From CAZWVI01 sp964637165 (GTDB lineage: Bacteria > Planctomycetota > UBA1135): DNA of 64,000 nt. Where the stretch lies: assembly GCA_964637165.1 (NCBI GenBank), contig CAZWVI010000011.1, positions 1 to 64,000 on the forward strand, given 5' to 3'. Each line of letters opens with the position of its first letter. The first letter of the stretch is position 1. Both the position numbers and the translations under genes were made by a program. The notes under the pieces were generated by a model, which made no database searches, was not told the origin of the DNA, and saw only the letters and a list, made by a program, of their open reading frames with translations. Of the stretch, positions 16,514-25,518 are shown one piece after another.

Positions 16514-18775
16514 ATGACCATTTCGAAAAACTCTAATGTCAAGTCGGTATCACGTGAAATCGGCGGGCGTACTTTAACCCTAGAAACCGGTTGGATTGCT
16601 AAGCAAGCAAACGGTTGTGTGGTTGCCACCTACGGAGAAACTGTTGTGATGACGGCAGTGGTGGACGGCGGTCCTCGTGACCTGCCCTTTTTCCCTCTAA
16701 CAGTTGACTATCGTGAAAAGACTTATGCCGCAGGAGCAATTCCCGGCAACTTCTTCCGTCGCGAAGGTCGGCCAAGTACTAAAGAAGTGCTTGCCATGCG
16801 TGTGACTGACCGTTCAGTGCGACCAATGTTCGCTGATGGTTACGCCAACGAAGTGCAAGTTATGTCCCAAGTGCTTTCCTACGATCAGGAAAACGAGCCA
16901 GACTCACTTTCAATGATTGCGGCGTTTACCGCCTTGCATATCTCAGACATTCCATTCGAAGGCCCAATGGGTGCTGTTCGCTTGGGTTACCTAGATGGCA
17001 ATGTTGTTATTAACCCGACTCACTCCATCTTAAATTCAGACGACAACGTTTTGGATATGACTTTGGCCGCGACTACCGATGCTGTGTGCATGGTTGAAGC
17101 AAGTGCCAACGAACTTCCTGAAGATGGTGTTCTTGAAGCATTGCAGGCCGGCCACGAAGTGTGCCGCGCGATTTGCGAAATGGCTGAAGAGTTGCGCCAG
17201 CTAACTGGCTCAGTTGAGAAGTCAGCTTACACTCCGCCAGTTAAAGATGAAGAGACTCCAGCCAAAGTGCTTGAGTTCTTGGGTCGCGACAAAGTTGAAG
17301 CGGTTCTCCTTACTAAAGGTAAGAGCGAACGCTACGCAGCGGTTGATGGACTTGTTGCCGAAGCGATTGCCGGTTGTGCACCAGAAGGTGACGATGAAGC
17401 CGCTCAAGCGGAACAGTCAAAAGTAAAGAAAGCTGCCAAATCTATGTTGAACTCAGTTGAGCGCGACATGACTCTTCATGGTCGCCGAGTTGATGGTCGC
17501 GATACTAAAACTATCCGTCCAATCGACATCGAAACTCGTTTCTTGCCACGCACTCACGGTTCGTCCTTGTTCACTCGCGGTGAAACACAGGCGATTGTGG
17601 TTGCGACTCTTGGTTCAGCCGACGATGAGCAAATTGTTGACGATTTGCACCACGGCGACCACAAGAACAAGTTCATGTTGCACTACAACTTCCCACCTTA
17701 CTGTGTTGGTGAAGCCCGCCCAATCCGCGGAACTTCACGTCGTGAGTATGGTCACGGAATGTTGGCAGAACGTGCTCTTCAGGCGGTTCTTCCGACTTAC
17801 GCAGATTTCCCTTACACCATTCGCATTGTGTCAGACATTACTGAATCAAACGGTTCGTCGTCGATGGCATCGGTTTGTGGTGGTTGCTTGTCAATGCTTG
17901 ATGCTGGTGTGCCACTTAAGGCGCCAGTCGCTGGTATTGCGATGGGCATGATCAAGGAAGGCGACGAGTACGCGATTCTTTCAGACATTTTGGGTTCAGA
18001 AGATCACCACGGTGACATGGACTTTAAAGTGACCGGTACTGCCGCAGGTATTACCGCGATTCAAATGGACATTAAAGTTAAAGGTCTTTCCGATGAAATC
18101 ATGAAAGAAGCTTTGGCTCAAGCACACGATGGCCGCTTGCACATTCTTGGCAAGATGGCTGAAGCGCTTGATGGTCCAGCGGAAGTTTCACCTTACGCTC
18201 CAGTAAATAAGGGCGCGCGCATTAACCCTGACAAGATTGGTTTCTTAATCGGTCCTAAGGGTGCCAACATCAAGAAACTTCAAGAGGACTACCAAGTTAA
18301 CGTTTCAGTAATTAATGACGAAGGTGACATCCAGGTTTCTGGAACACCATTGGCAAATGTTGAAGCATGCTTGGCAACTATTCTTGAGCAGTTGAAAGAT
18401 GTTCTTCCAGGTGAACGCTACGACGCGACTGTTACCAGCATTAAGCCGTTCGGCTGCTTTGCTGATATCGGTGGTGGCAAAGAGGGGATGTGTCACATCT
18501 CTGAATTGGCAGCCGGCCGGGTTGAAGAGGTTGAAGACGTTTGCAAGGAAGGAGATGTTCTTGAATTCGTAGTCGTTAACGTTGACCAAGGCGGAAAGAT
18601 TCGCTTGTCGCGTCGCATCGCTGAGCTACCTGAAGAGGAAGTTGCCGCAGCAATCGAGGCAGCCCAAAGCCAAGCCGGTCGCGGTGGCGGTGGCGGTGGC
18701 CGAGGTCGCGGTGGAGACCGTGGCGGACGTGGCGGAGACCGCGGTGGCCGCAGTCGCGAACGTTCACGCTCATAA
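16514..18775 (+). CDS. pnp: Polyribonucleotide nucleotidyltransferase (PNPase)
   Basis: A 753-residue 3'-5' phosphorolytic exoribonuclease that degrades mRNA, normally a trimer. Domain order: first RNase PH domain (about 15-145), helical linker (150-240), second RNase PH domain (about 325-460, with RTHGSSLFTRGETQA and GDHHGDMDFKVTGT-like segments), KH domain (about 555-610, IGPKGANIKKLQ) and S1 domain (about 622-695, GCFADIGGGKEGMCHISEL). The C-terminus adds a Gly/Arg-rich tail of about 35 residues with RGG and RGGD repeats, likely to strengthen RNA binding. The ATG is preceded by an A-rich GGAAAG stretch. Confidence 0.97.
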   Translation: MTISKNSNVKSVSREIGGRTLTLETGWIAKQANGCVVATYGETVVMTAVVDGGPRDLPFFPLTVDYREKTYAAGAIPGNFFRREGRPSTKEVLAMRVTDRSVRPMFADGYANEVQVMSQVLSYDQENEPDSLSMIAAFTALHISDIPFEGPMGAVRLGYLDGNVVINPTHSILNSDDNVLDMTLAATTDAVCMVEASANELPEDGVLEALQAGHEVCRAICEMAEELRQLTGSVEKSAYTPPVKDEETPAKVLEFLGRDKVEAVLLTKGKSERYAAVDGLVAEAIAGCAPEGDDEAAQAEQSKVKKAAKSMLNSVERDMTLHGRRVDGRDTKTIRPIDIETRFLPRTHGSSLFTRGETQAIVVATLGSADDEQIVDDLHHGDHKNKFMLHYNFPPYCVGEARPIRGTSRREYGHGMLAERALQAVLPTYADFPYTIRIVSDITESNGSSSMASVCGGCLSMLDAGVPLKAPVAGIAMGMIKEGDEYAILSDILGSEDHHGDMDFKVTGTAAGITAIQMDIKVKGLSDEIMKEALAQAHDGRLHILGKMAEALDGPAEVSPYAPVNKGARINPDKIGFLIGPKGANIKKLQEDYQVNVSVINDEGDIQVSGTPLANVEACLATILEQLKDVLPGERYDATVTSIKPFGCFADIGGGKEGMCHISELAAGRVEEVEDVCKEGDVLEFVVVNVDQGGKIRLSRRIAELPEEEVAAAIEAAQSQAGRGGGGGGRGRGGDRGGRGGDRGGRSRERSRS

Positions 18776-18790
18776 ATTTGAGCTCTAATT

Positions 18791-18826
18791 CAAGGCGCAT
18801 TCTTCCTCGCGGGAGAGTGCGCCTTG
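18791..18826 (+). terminator. Hairpin after pnp, probable terminator
   Basis: CAAGGCGCATTCT (18791-18803) pairs with AGAGTGCGCCTTG (18814-18826): 13 bp with one G-U. It starts 15 nt after the pnp stop. The T-run is poor (TGCTTT), so it may instead stabilise the 3' end of the mRNA. Confidence 0.5.
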
Positions 18827-18985
18827 TGCTTTAAGTGCTTGAAATGCCACTAGATATGGTGCCTTAGCCAAAAAACACCCGGTTTTTTCAAAAAAGTATA
18901 AAATAAGACCAAACTACCCTAGTAACACGCCGTTAATAGTGAGTAGACTGCGCTTTGTCGTGGTCGCGACACCAACGGGGGATTA

Positions 18986-19384
18986 ATGACCATTTCTACA
19001 CTAATACTTAGCTTCGCCGTCCAAGGAACAATCCTTGGCGCGGATTCACCGCCATTACCGACAGTCCAATTAGAGGCTGAAATTACCGGTAGGGTTTACT
19101 ATGGCATCAAGTCGACTTTCGACCCAGCCAAAAAACAAAAAGTCGGCACCGTGCGTTCGCAAGATGTTTACTTGCAAATTCCTGCGTATCAGGAAATTGT
19201 TAAGGAGGGCGTCGAAAGAAATTCTGCGCGTTGGAACAAGTTGATGAAAAAAGCGACTGCTGTTTTCAAGCGCGCAATCAAGTCAGTTGCATCCAATTCC
19301 AACTGCGTTTTAGTGGTTGAGGATGGTGGTGTTAGTGGCTACCCAATAACTGATCTAACTGCTGCGGTCATAGAGGCCGTTTAA
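18986..19384 (+). CDS. Small exported OmpH/Skp-like protein
   Basis: 132 residues with a hydrophobic N-terminus usable as a signal peptide. The body looks like a shortened OmpH/Skp domain: VGTVRSQDVYLQIPAYQEI matches the first strand and helix (VD..+VF...PA...), and VFKRAIKSVASNSNCVLVV...PITDLTAAVIEAV matches the C-terminal part that ends DIT..V. in Skp, while the long coiled-coil arms of the family are missing. If so, it is a periplasmic protein, perhaps a chaperone-like helper. It lies 19 nt before a secretin gene, so it may assist secretin folding; this is inference. Confidence 0.5.
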   Translation: MTISTLILSFAVQGTILGADSPPLPTVQLEAEITGRVYYGIKSTFDPAKKQKVGTVRSQDVYLQIPAYQEIVKEGVERNSARWNKLMKKATAVFKRAIKSVASNSNCVLVVEDGGVSGYPITDLTAAVIEAV

Positions 19385-19403
19385 TTTAGATAGTTAATTA
19401 AGT

Positions 19404-20756
19404 TTGGCCTCTTCCCCCCAACGGCCACTTTCCATCTTTTGGATAGCATTCTTGCTGCTGAGTGCCTGCGCTCAGTTTAGACCGGTTGCCCCTGACGATT
19501 TTTCACGCCAGGCAACTGCCAATGTAACCCAGGCGGCGAACTCTGAAGTTCCAAGCACCGATACGCTTGTTGGAGCTGAGCTTAGCAACTCAAGTCCGAT
19601 GAGCATGCCTGAGCGCTATCCATTTGTTCGTTTTATAAATCATCCTTCCGGCGAACTTACCGCTTTGATTGTGGCGCCGGTTGGCTTTGGCGCGGTAATG
19701 GAATCCCGTTTGAAAGAATTTTGCGAATGCTTTCAGCCTGGGCAGGAAACTGCAACCCTAAGAGTAATCGCCGGTGGGGGAACCTATTTGTCTGGCGATC
19801 CTAAAGCTGAGTCATGGGCAGGGAACGCCGTTATGAAGCCGGTTGAGGACATTTTAGATTTACGCGGCCCCGAAAGTGCAGTTGAAGAAGTCCTCGCTTT
19901 TATTGACTTGTTTTTTAACGGTGGTCCTCAAATTGAAATCCAAGCCGAAATTTTTGAAATAACTAAAACTGATTCTTTTGAACGTGGAGTCCAGCCAAAT
20001 GGAACCATGATTCAACAACTTGGTGATGTCTCGGCCAATGGTGGCCCAGCATTTATGGGAATGGGCGGTGGATTTGCTGCAACTGGAATCGGTGACTTTG
20101 CTAGCGGCGGCCCTGGAGGGATTTTTTCCCTGGCATTCTCTGATGACGACATCAAAGTAAATGCATTCTTGCAATTACTGCGCGGCATGGAGGACGTGGA
20201 TATCGTTTCTTATCCGCGGATTGTTACGCGTAATGGCGTTCCTGCCACCATTGATTCAAACGAAGAAATCCCCTACTTGAAAGTAAGCAGCCTTTCCTCG
20301 GCAACAGGAATTACTGGGCTTTCCGTAGCCGATAAAAAGGCCGGAGTTACCATGTGGGTGCAACCGTTCTTGTTAGGCGGAGACACCATTCAAATGACGA
20401 TTGTGGTGAATGCCTCTAGGATTGGCCGCAGTTTTGAAGTTGGAACTGACAATACTGGTCGACCAATTTCAATCCCTTCGTTGAACATCCGCTCCGCTAC
20501 AACCGCAGTAACTGTGAAGAGTGGCAGTAAAGTGGTTATCGGTGGTCTTAAGTTACGCGAAGACCGCAAGGTTGAAAGCAAAGTGCCAGTCCTTGGTGAT
20601 ATTCCATTGCTTGGCTGGCTATTCTCTTCAGAGGAAACGGTTGAAACTGAGACTGAAGTTATGTTTGTTTTAACTCCACGAGTTAAAACACGTGCGGCAT
20701 CAATCTCGCCATTTACTAACGAGATTTTTGATCCGTTTGCACCAAACCCAAACTAA
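19404..20756 (+). CDS. Secretin-family outer-membrane lipoprotein
   Basis: A 450-residue protein ending in a bacterial type II/III secretin domain: IEIQAEIFEIT (about residue 175) opens it and VPVLGDIPLLGWLF near residue 398 is the classic secretin signature, followed by ETEVMFVLTPRV. The N-terminal part has at most one or two short periplasmic N-type domains. The only possible start is TTG at 19404, since an in-frame TAA lies 9 nt upstream; it gives a signal with lipobox-like LLSAC. No other T2SS, T3SS or type IV pilus gene is in the window, so this is an orphan secretin here. Confidence 0.8.
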   Translation: MASSPQRPLSIFWIAFLLLSACAQFRPVAPDDFSRQATANVTQAANSEVPSTDTLVGAELSNSSPMSMPERYPFVRFINHPSGELTALIVAPVGFGAVMESRLKEFCECFQPGQETATLRVIAGGGTYLSGDPKAESWAGNAVMKPVEDILDLRGPESAVEEVLAFIDLFFNGGPQIEIQAEIFEITKTDSFERGVQPNGTMIQQLGDVSANGGPAFMGMGGGFAATGIGDFASGGPGGIFSLAFSDDDIKVNAFLQLLRGMEDVDIVSYPRIVTRNGVPATIDSNEEIPYLKVSSLSSATGITGLSVADKKAGVTMWVQPFLLGGDTIQMTIVVNASRIGRSFEVGTDNTGRPISIPSLNIRSATTAVTVKSGSKVVIGGLKLREDRKVESKVPVLGDIPLLGWLFSSEETVETETEVMFVLTPRVKTRAASISPFTNEIFDPFAPNPN

Positions 20757-20758
20757 GT

Positions 20759-21217
20759 CTAAAGCTCCTCTTCTAGGGCACTTTCAGTTTCTCGCACTTG
20801 GCGCAGAATAAGCTCGTCATCAATGCTATTGCCTTCGCTCGCCCCGGGACAAAAATCCACGACTTCGCTTTGCCACGTGGCTTTCGATTCAAGATTTTCT
20901 TCCCAGAATGGCCAGGTGCGACATTGAGTGGGTTTCACCTCATGCACCACGCATAAATTATCTTTTAAAAAAATACAGGCTCCATTTTCAAACCGCAAAC
21001 TACGGAAACCAAAGTCGGTTGGCTGCGTATATTGACGAGTGAAGCTACTTAAACTAATCTCCAAGAACTCGGCCATTTTGCGCCTTTCTTGGGTGTTTAC
21101 GAGTACAAACTGGTACCCACCACGGCTTTGGCAGCACTTGCCACAGGCAGTGCATTCAAATTTAAGTTGGCCAGACCACCAAGCTTGGTCGGAATCCTTG
21201 TCGCGGAGAGGGCTCAC
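20759..21217 (-). CDS. YkgJ/UPF0153-family cysteine cluster protein
   Basis: 152 residues with the family pattern: FECTACGKCCQSRGG (CxxCxxCC near residues 22-29), GACIFLKDNLCVVHEVKP followed by QCRTWPFW, and a late FCPG. These eight or so cysteines are thought to bind a metal or Fe-S centre; the biochemical role of the family is unsettled. The start is GTG at 21217, with AAGG-like bases upstream. The stop is 2 nt from the convergent secretin stop, and the start is 21 nt from the divergent regulator gene. Confidence 0.85.
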   Translation of the reverse strand: MSPLRDKDSDQAWWSGQLKFECTACGKCCQSRGGYQFVLVNTQERRKMAEFLEISLSSFTRQYTQPTDFGFRSLRFENGACIFLKDNLCVVHEVKPTQCRTWPFWEENLESKATWQSEVVDFCPGASEGNSIDDELILRQVRETESALEEEL

Positions 21218-21238
21218 GCCCTTATCTTAAGGTCAGTC

Positions 21239-23128
21239 ATGGCTTCTGCCCTCCAATTACTTGTCGAACGTGACGGCATCAAGCGCGAGATAAACACCGC
21301 ATCTGAGCGGGTGCTGTTTGGTCGCTCGATTGATTGCGACGTAACCCTTGAAGACCCATTAGCGTCGCGCCAGCATTGTTGCCTGGAGCGGCTTGGCGAT
21401 GATCTTTTCATTGTTGATCTACACTCGGCCAACGGCACTTGGCTTGGCAATAAAAAAGTTTCCCGAGAATTATTTCAGGTGGGCGACAAAATTCGGATTG
21501 GCTCAACTCTGATATCAATTAAAGAACGGACCGCGGCATTTTTACGAACTTCGGAAGCTACTCAAACCCAACAGCAATCGGCCGAGTCCGATTCCCTGCG
21601 AACCTTACTCTCGGTGTTGCGAAATATTCGCGCCGAACAAGATGTAGAACGCGCCGCATGTTTGTTAATTGACGCGGCGGTGCGTTTGGCTAATGCTGAA
21701 AGGGGGTTTGTTTTCCTAGTTGAGCAAGGGGAAATAAAAACTTCGGTCGGGCGAAATTTTGCGCGCGAATCGGTGCCCTTGCCGGAGAAAAAACTCAGCG
21801 CCACATTACTCGAAAAAGCCCTCAAGTCTGACCGCCCATTAATTTTGCGAGACGCTGCAAGCGACGGTGAATTTGCCGGCGTGGCAAGCATAAGTGATTT
21901 AGGATTGCGCTCCTTGTTGGCACTTCCATTGCGTCATGGTCGCGAAGTATTCGGTCTCTTGGTTGTAGACCACAGGCTCGCCTCCGGAGCCTTCTCGCAA
22001 CCGGCAATCGAATTGCTCGGCGGCTTGGCCGATGTCGCCTCGACTGCGATTGGCGCCATTCATGACCGAGTTAAATTAAAATCTCTGCAACGTTCTCATT
22101 CACGTTTAAAGAATCGCTTGGCCGGTCGGCAAGCGGACAATAAGTTGGCCTTGGCTGAAGTTGGCTCGGCGGGTGCCGCAGTTTTGGGCGGCATGGTCGG
22201 CGGTGCGCCAATCATGGGCGAATTGTTTCAACAACTCGAACGCATGATGGAAACCGACGCATCTGTTTTGGTGCAAGGGGAAAGCGGCACCGGCAAAGAA
22301 TTAATTGCGCGTGCGCTTCATCATGGAGGCCTTCGCTCGGGAAAAAGCTTCGTCGTTGAAAATTGCGGAGCCTTGCCGGACAGCTTGCTGGAATCTGAAT
22401 TATTCGGCCACGTACGCGGCGCATTTACTGGCGCGACTCATGATAAAGATGGCCGCTTCAAAGAGGCCGACGGAGGAACTTTGTTCCTTGATGAAGTCGG
22501 AGAAATGTCTCCAGCTATGCAACAGCGCTTGTTGCGGGTGCTACAAGAGGGTGAATTCCGCCCGGTTGGTTCAGACAAAATTTGTCGTGTCGATGTGCGC
22601 GTGATTTCAGCCACCAATCGTGATTTGCAAGTGGAAGTAAAGGAAGGGCGCTTTCGCGAAGATCTTTACTATCGCTTAAAAGTTCTGATGGTCGAGGCTC
22701 CACCTTTACGTAAGCGTAGTGGCGATGTACATCTTTTATGTCAGCATTTCTTGCGCCGCGAAGCTGCCGAAACCGGTAGTGAACAACGTCAATTAGACCA
22801 AGCCGCCTTGGCAGCTCTTGAGTCGGCATCATGGCCGGGCAATATTCGCCAATTGGAAAATGAAATGCGCCGTTTAAGTCTGCTTGGTGTCGGAGAAGTC
22901 AGTGTTTCTGAGTTAAGTGATGAAGTTGTTGCCCAAATTGGGGCGCAGCAAAGTGATTCCGAACTTGGCGATAGTTTGCCGGCCCAAGTGACCAATCTAG
23001 AACGCAGTCTAATCTCAATGGCCTTGGCAAAATGTGATGGCAATCAATTACGCGCATCCGAAAAACTTGGCATTACCCGTTATGCCTTGAAGCGTAAATT
23101 GCAAAAGTACCAAGACCTAGATTCCTAA
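21239..23128 (+). CDS. FHA-GAF sigma54-dependent transcriptional activator
   Basis: A 629-residue enhancer-binding protein. Domains: FHA (about 26-95; GRS 28-30, SRQH 43-46, NGT 65-67), which binds phosphothreonine; GAF (about 130-275), a sensory fold; AAA+ (about 323-555) with Walker A GESGTGKE (347-354), the sigma54-contact loop GAFTGA (394-399) and Walker B TLFLDEVG (414-421); and a Fis-type HTH (590-622). All residues needed to remodel sigma54 polymerase are present. Start ATG at 21239 with AAGG six bases upstream; a longer in-frame extension to 21089 lies across the divergent YkgJ gene and is not used. The stop overlaps the start of a Ser/Thr kinase (TAATG), so the FHA domain probably reads that kinase's output. 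Confidence 0.92.
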   Translation: MASALQLLVERDGIKREINTASERVLFGRSIDCDVTLEDPLASRQHCCLERLGDDLFIVDLHSANGTWLGNKKVSRELFQVGDKIRIGSTLISIKERTAAFLRTSEATQTQQQSAESDSLRTLLSVLRNIRAEQDVERAACLLIDAAVRLANAERGFVFLVEQGEIKTSVGRNFARESVPLPEKKLSATLLEKALKSDRPLILRDAASDGEFAGVASISDLGLRSLLALPLRHGREVFGLLVVDHRLASGAFSQPAIELLGGLADVASTAIGAIHDRVKLKSLQRSHSRLKNRLAGRQADNKLALAEVGSAGAAVLGGMVGGAPIMGELFQQLERMMETDASVLVQGESGTGKELIARALHHGGLRSGKSFVVENCGALPDSLLESELFGHVRGAFTGATHDKDGRFKEADGGTLFLDEVGEMSPAMQQRLLRVLQEGEFRPVGSDKICRVDVRVISATNRDLQVEVKEGRFREDLYYRLKVLMVEAPPLRKRSGDVHLLCQHFLRREAAETGSEQRQLDQAALAALESASWPGNIRQLENEMRRLSLLGVGEVSVSELSDEVVAQIGAQQSDSELGDSLPAQVTNLERSLISMALAKCDGNQLRASEKLGITRYALKRKLQKYQDLDS

Positions 23129-25518
23129 TGGTTGAACTGCAACTCCCCGATGATTGGCAAGTAAAGCGAGTGCTTGGGCGTTCGCCAATGTCGGAGGTGT
23201 TCTTGATTGAAAATCAACAAGGCCAACAGCGCGCACTAAAATTACTGCGTTTAAGCGTTGCCAAAGACCAACGAATTTTGGAACGCTGGCGCCGTGAAGC
23301 GGCATTACTGGAAGAGATCGACCATCCCAACTTGGTTTCTTCCTTTGGAGTCTTGGACGTCGAGCAACGGCCTGGCTTGTTGCTTGAATACATTGAGGGG
23401 CCAACCCTGCGCGACCGTTTGCGGGTTGGACATCTAGCATGGGAACAGGTTGCGCGAATTGGAGTCCAAGTTGCGCGTGCCCTTGAACGTTTGCATGCTC
23501 ACGGTGCAATTCACCGTGATGTAAAGCCGCACAATATTATTTTGCATCCGCGCCGCGGGGCAGTGCTGGCCGACCTTGGGCTGGCACGTCGCGCCGAAGA
23601 CCCCGAGCTAACCCGCCAAGGTGCAGCGCTTGGCTCGCCCGCCTACATGTCTCCTGAGCAAGCTATTGACCCAAGCTCAACCGGCCCTGAGTCTGATGTG
23701 TTCTCGTTGGCCGCGACGATGCACCATGCTCTTTCTGGTCAGCCGCCTTTCTTGGGCAAGGGAATCGGCGAGGTCATTCATCGAGTGCTTCACGAGGCAC
23801 CGGAATCCTTGCCAGCGGAGGTACCAGATTTGCTACGGCAAGTGCTTGATTTGGCCATGGAGAAAGATTCCGAACATCGCTATCAGCGAGCCTTGGACTT
23901 TCGGCAAGATTTGGCGCGAATCCTAACCGGTAGTTCTCCACAATTGCTTAGTCGAAAAATTCGTCGGCGCCGCGTACGCAAAATAATTGCCGGAATATCG
24001 GCCGCGGTATTGGTGCCAAGTCTATTGTTTCTGCCGGATATTTTGGAGCAGAGTGCGCCACGCGAGTTGGGCTCAAAGGCTGACGTTGAGCTGGTTGATG
24101 AAAACTCAGGCGATAGTTTGGCGGTAACTGAATTGGCGAAAAAATTTAACTTTGACGCCTGGTGGGGTATACAAGCACAAAGTTTTTTGCACGCCTTAGC
24201 TGCTGGTGATTTAAATCTAGCAGAACAGAGATTAATTCAGCTAAGCCTAGTGAACTTGCCAGCGACTGCTCGCCCAAACGATGTTCAATTGTTGCGTAGT
24301 AATTTAGAAAATGTTGAACAGCAAGTTGCCGCTGAATATGAAAGATTACGCTTGCGTGCATTGGAGTTAATGGCCGGCGAGCGCCGCGCTTATCTTGACA
24401 AACTAGAACACGGTGGTGAAGAACGCACACCACTGCAGTGGTCGTTGGATGTGGAGAAATTATGGCAAACTCGAGGGATTAACCAATCAGCTCATCAACA
24501 GTTTCGTTTTAATTCTCCCCGTGATCAATTGCAGATTAATCGTGAGCAACTACGCAAACTGAGAAGCGAAATACTTGGCGATCGCGCCGCTTTGGCGATT
24601 CCTGGATTGCGCGAACAGGTGCAAAAATTGCTTGCGCAAAGTGATTTGCTTGGTGCCGTAAATACTTGGCAAAGATTAGATCCAAAGTTGCTCCAGTTTT
24701 CATTGCCTGCTCAAGCCGAACGATTGCGTCTTGACTTCTTAAAGAAAGTCGGTGAAGATGATTTACGCAATTTGTCGATTGAAGAAATAGAAAACCAGTT
24801 TGGTGAGGGAAGTTTAAGTGATTGGCACATTGCTCACTGTTTGTGGTTTAGGGGCAGTCGCCAAGAAGCGCATAAATATATGTCCTTGGCGGCCGGGCAA
24901 AGCCTGCCAGCTAATTCTGCGCCGATGATGTGGTTGCAAGAATGGCAAGCCCAACTTCCAACTGTGGCACCTATGGCTGAAGTGCAACCATTATCCCCAC
25001 TATCACCTGAACCTGAACTGAACATAGAGTCAGAACTTAGTCCCGCTCAACAACTGGCCCAGGACTGGCAAAAGTTACATGCTGACGCGGAGCTTACCGT
25101 GCAAGCTAGTTCGATTGAAATAGCTTGGTATGCTCCCCAATTGGGCGCTGGCCAGAAGTGGCGTAAAGAAGTGCCTTGGGACCAACGTCAATGGCAAGTT
25201 GTTCAATGGGGGATGGAGTGGCAGTTAGGTCCGAATAGCGAGCCTCCGCGTTTCTTGGAAATTATGAGCCAAGTAAGTTTCTCGCAAGCTTCACCTCGTT
25301 CCTTGCCGCGCACTAAAGTTGCAGAGTTGACTCGCGAAGGCGTTGGCATAGTTCCCGGTGCTAAGCAAACCCTACTCTGGCAAGACGGAAGCTTAAGTTT
25401 GGATGGTTTAGAGCTAGGCAAGTTGCCTGCTTACCAATCTAAACAACTTATATTTGATGCAAACGCTTTAAGCGATTTTGAACCGATTCGAATTTGGTGG
25501 CGCATTGCCCCGCGTTAA
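23128..25518 (+). CDS. Transmembrane Ser/Thr protein kinase
   Basis: A 796-residue PknB-like kinase. The kinase domain (about 10-265) keeps K38, E57, the HRDVKPHN catalytic loop (D131, K133, N136), DLG in place of DFG (149-151) and SPEQ in place of APE, so it is probably active. The glycine loop is degenerate, LGRSPMSEV. One transmembrane helix (about 286-304) separates it from a 490-residue C-terminal region that is helical, Gln/Leu-rich and without a domain I recognise; it would be periplasmic and might sense a signal. Translationally coupled to the FHA-sigma54 activator upstream. The 3' end overlaps the convergent MFS gene by 51 nt. Confidence 0.9.
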   Translation: MVELQLPDDWQVKRVLGRSPMSEVFLIENQQGQQRALKLLRLSVAKDQRILERWRREAALLEEIDHPNLVSSFGVLDVEQRPGLLLEYIEGPTLRDRLRVGHLAWEQVARIGVQVARALERLHAHGAIHRDVKPHNIILHPRRGAVLADLGLARRAEDPELTRQGAALGSPAYMSPEQAIDPSSTGPESDVFSLAATMHHALSGQPPFLGKGIGEVIHRVLHEAPESLPAEVPDLLRQVLDLAMEKDSEHRYQRALDFRQDLARILTGSSPQLLSRKIRRRRVRKIIAGISAAVLVPSLLFLPDILEQSAPRELGSKADVELVDENSGDSLAVTELAKKFNFDAWWGIQAQSFLHALAAGDLNLAEQRLIQLSLVNLPATARPNDVQLLRSNLENVEQQVAAEYERLRLRALELMAGERRAYLDKLEHGGEERTPLQWSLDVEKLWQTRGINQSAHQQFRFNSPRDQLQINREQLRKLRSEILGDRAALAIPGLREQVQKLLAQSDLLGAVNTWQRLDPKLLQFSLPAQAERLRLDFLKKVGEDDLRNLSIEEIENQFGEGSLSDWHIAHCLWFRGSRQEAHKYMSLAAGQSLPANSAPMMWLQEWQAQLPTVAPMAEVQPLSPLSPEPELNIESELSPAQQLAQDWQKLHADAELTVQASSIEIAWYAPQLGAGQKWRKEVPWDQRQWQVVQWGMEWQLGPNSEPPRFLEIMSQVSFSQASPRSLPRTKVAELTREGVGIVPGAKQTLLWQDGSLSLDGLELGKLPAYQSKQLIFDANALSDFEPIRIWWRIAPR

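Noticed and set aside
21089..21238. 50-residue N-terminal extension of the sigma54 activator
   Set aside because: Overlaps the divergent YkgJ gene, has no family support, and the ATG at 21239 has an AAGG site directly before the FHA domain.
23128..23300. Kinase as an inactive pseudokinase
   Set aside because: The glycine loop is weak, but the Lys, Glu, HRD, Asn and DLG residues are all present, and DLG occurs in active kinases.
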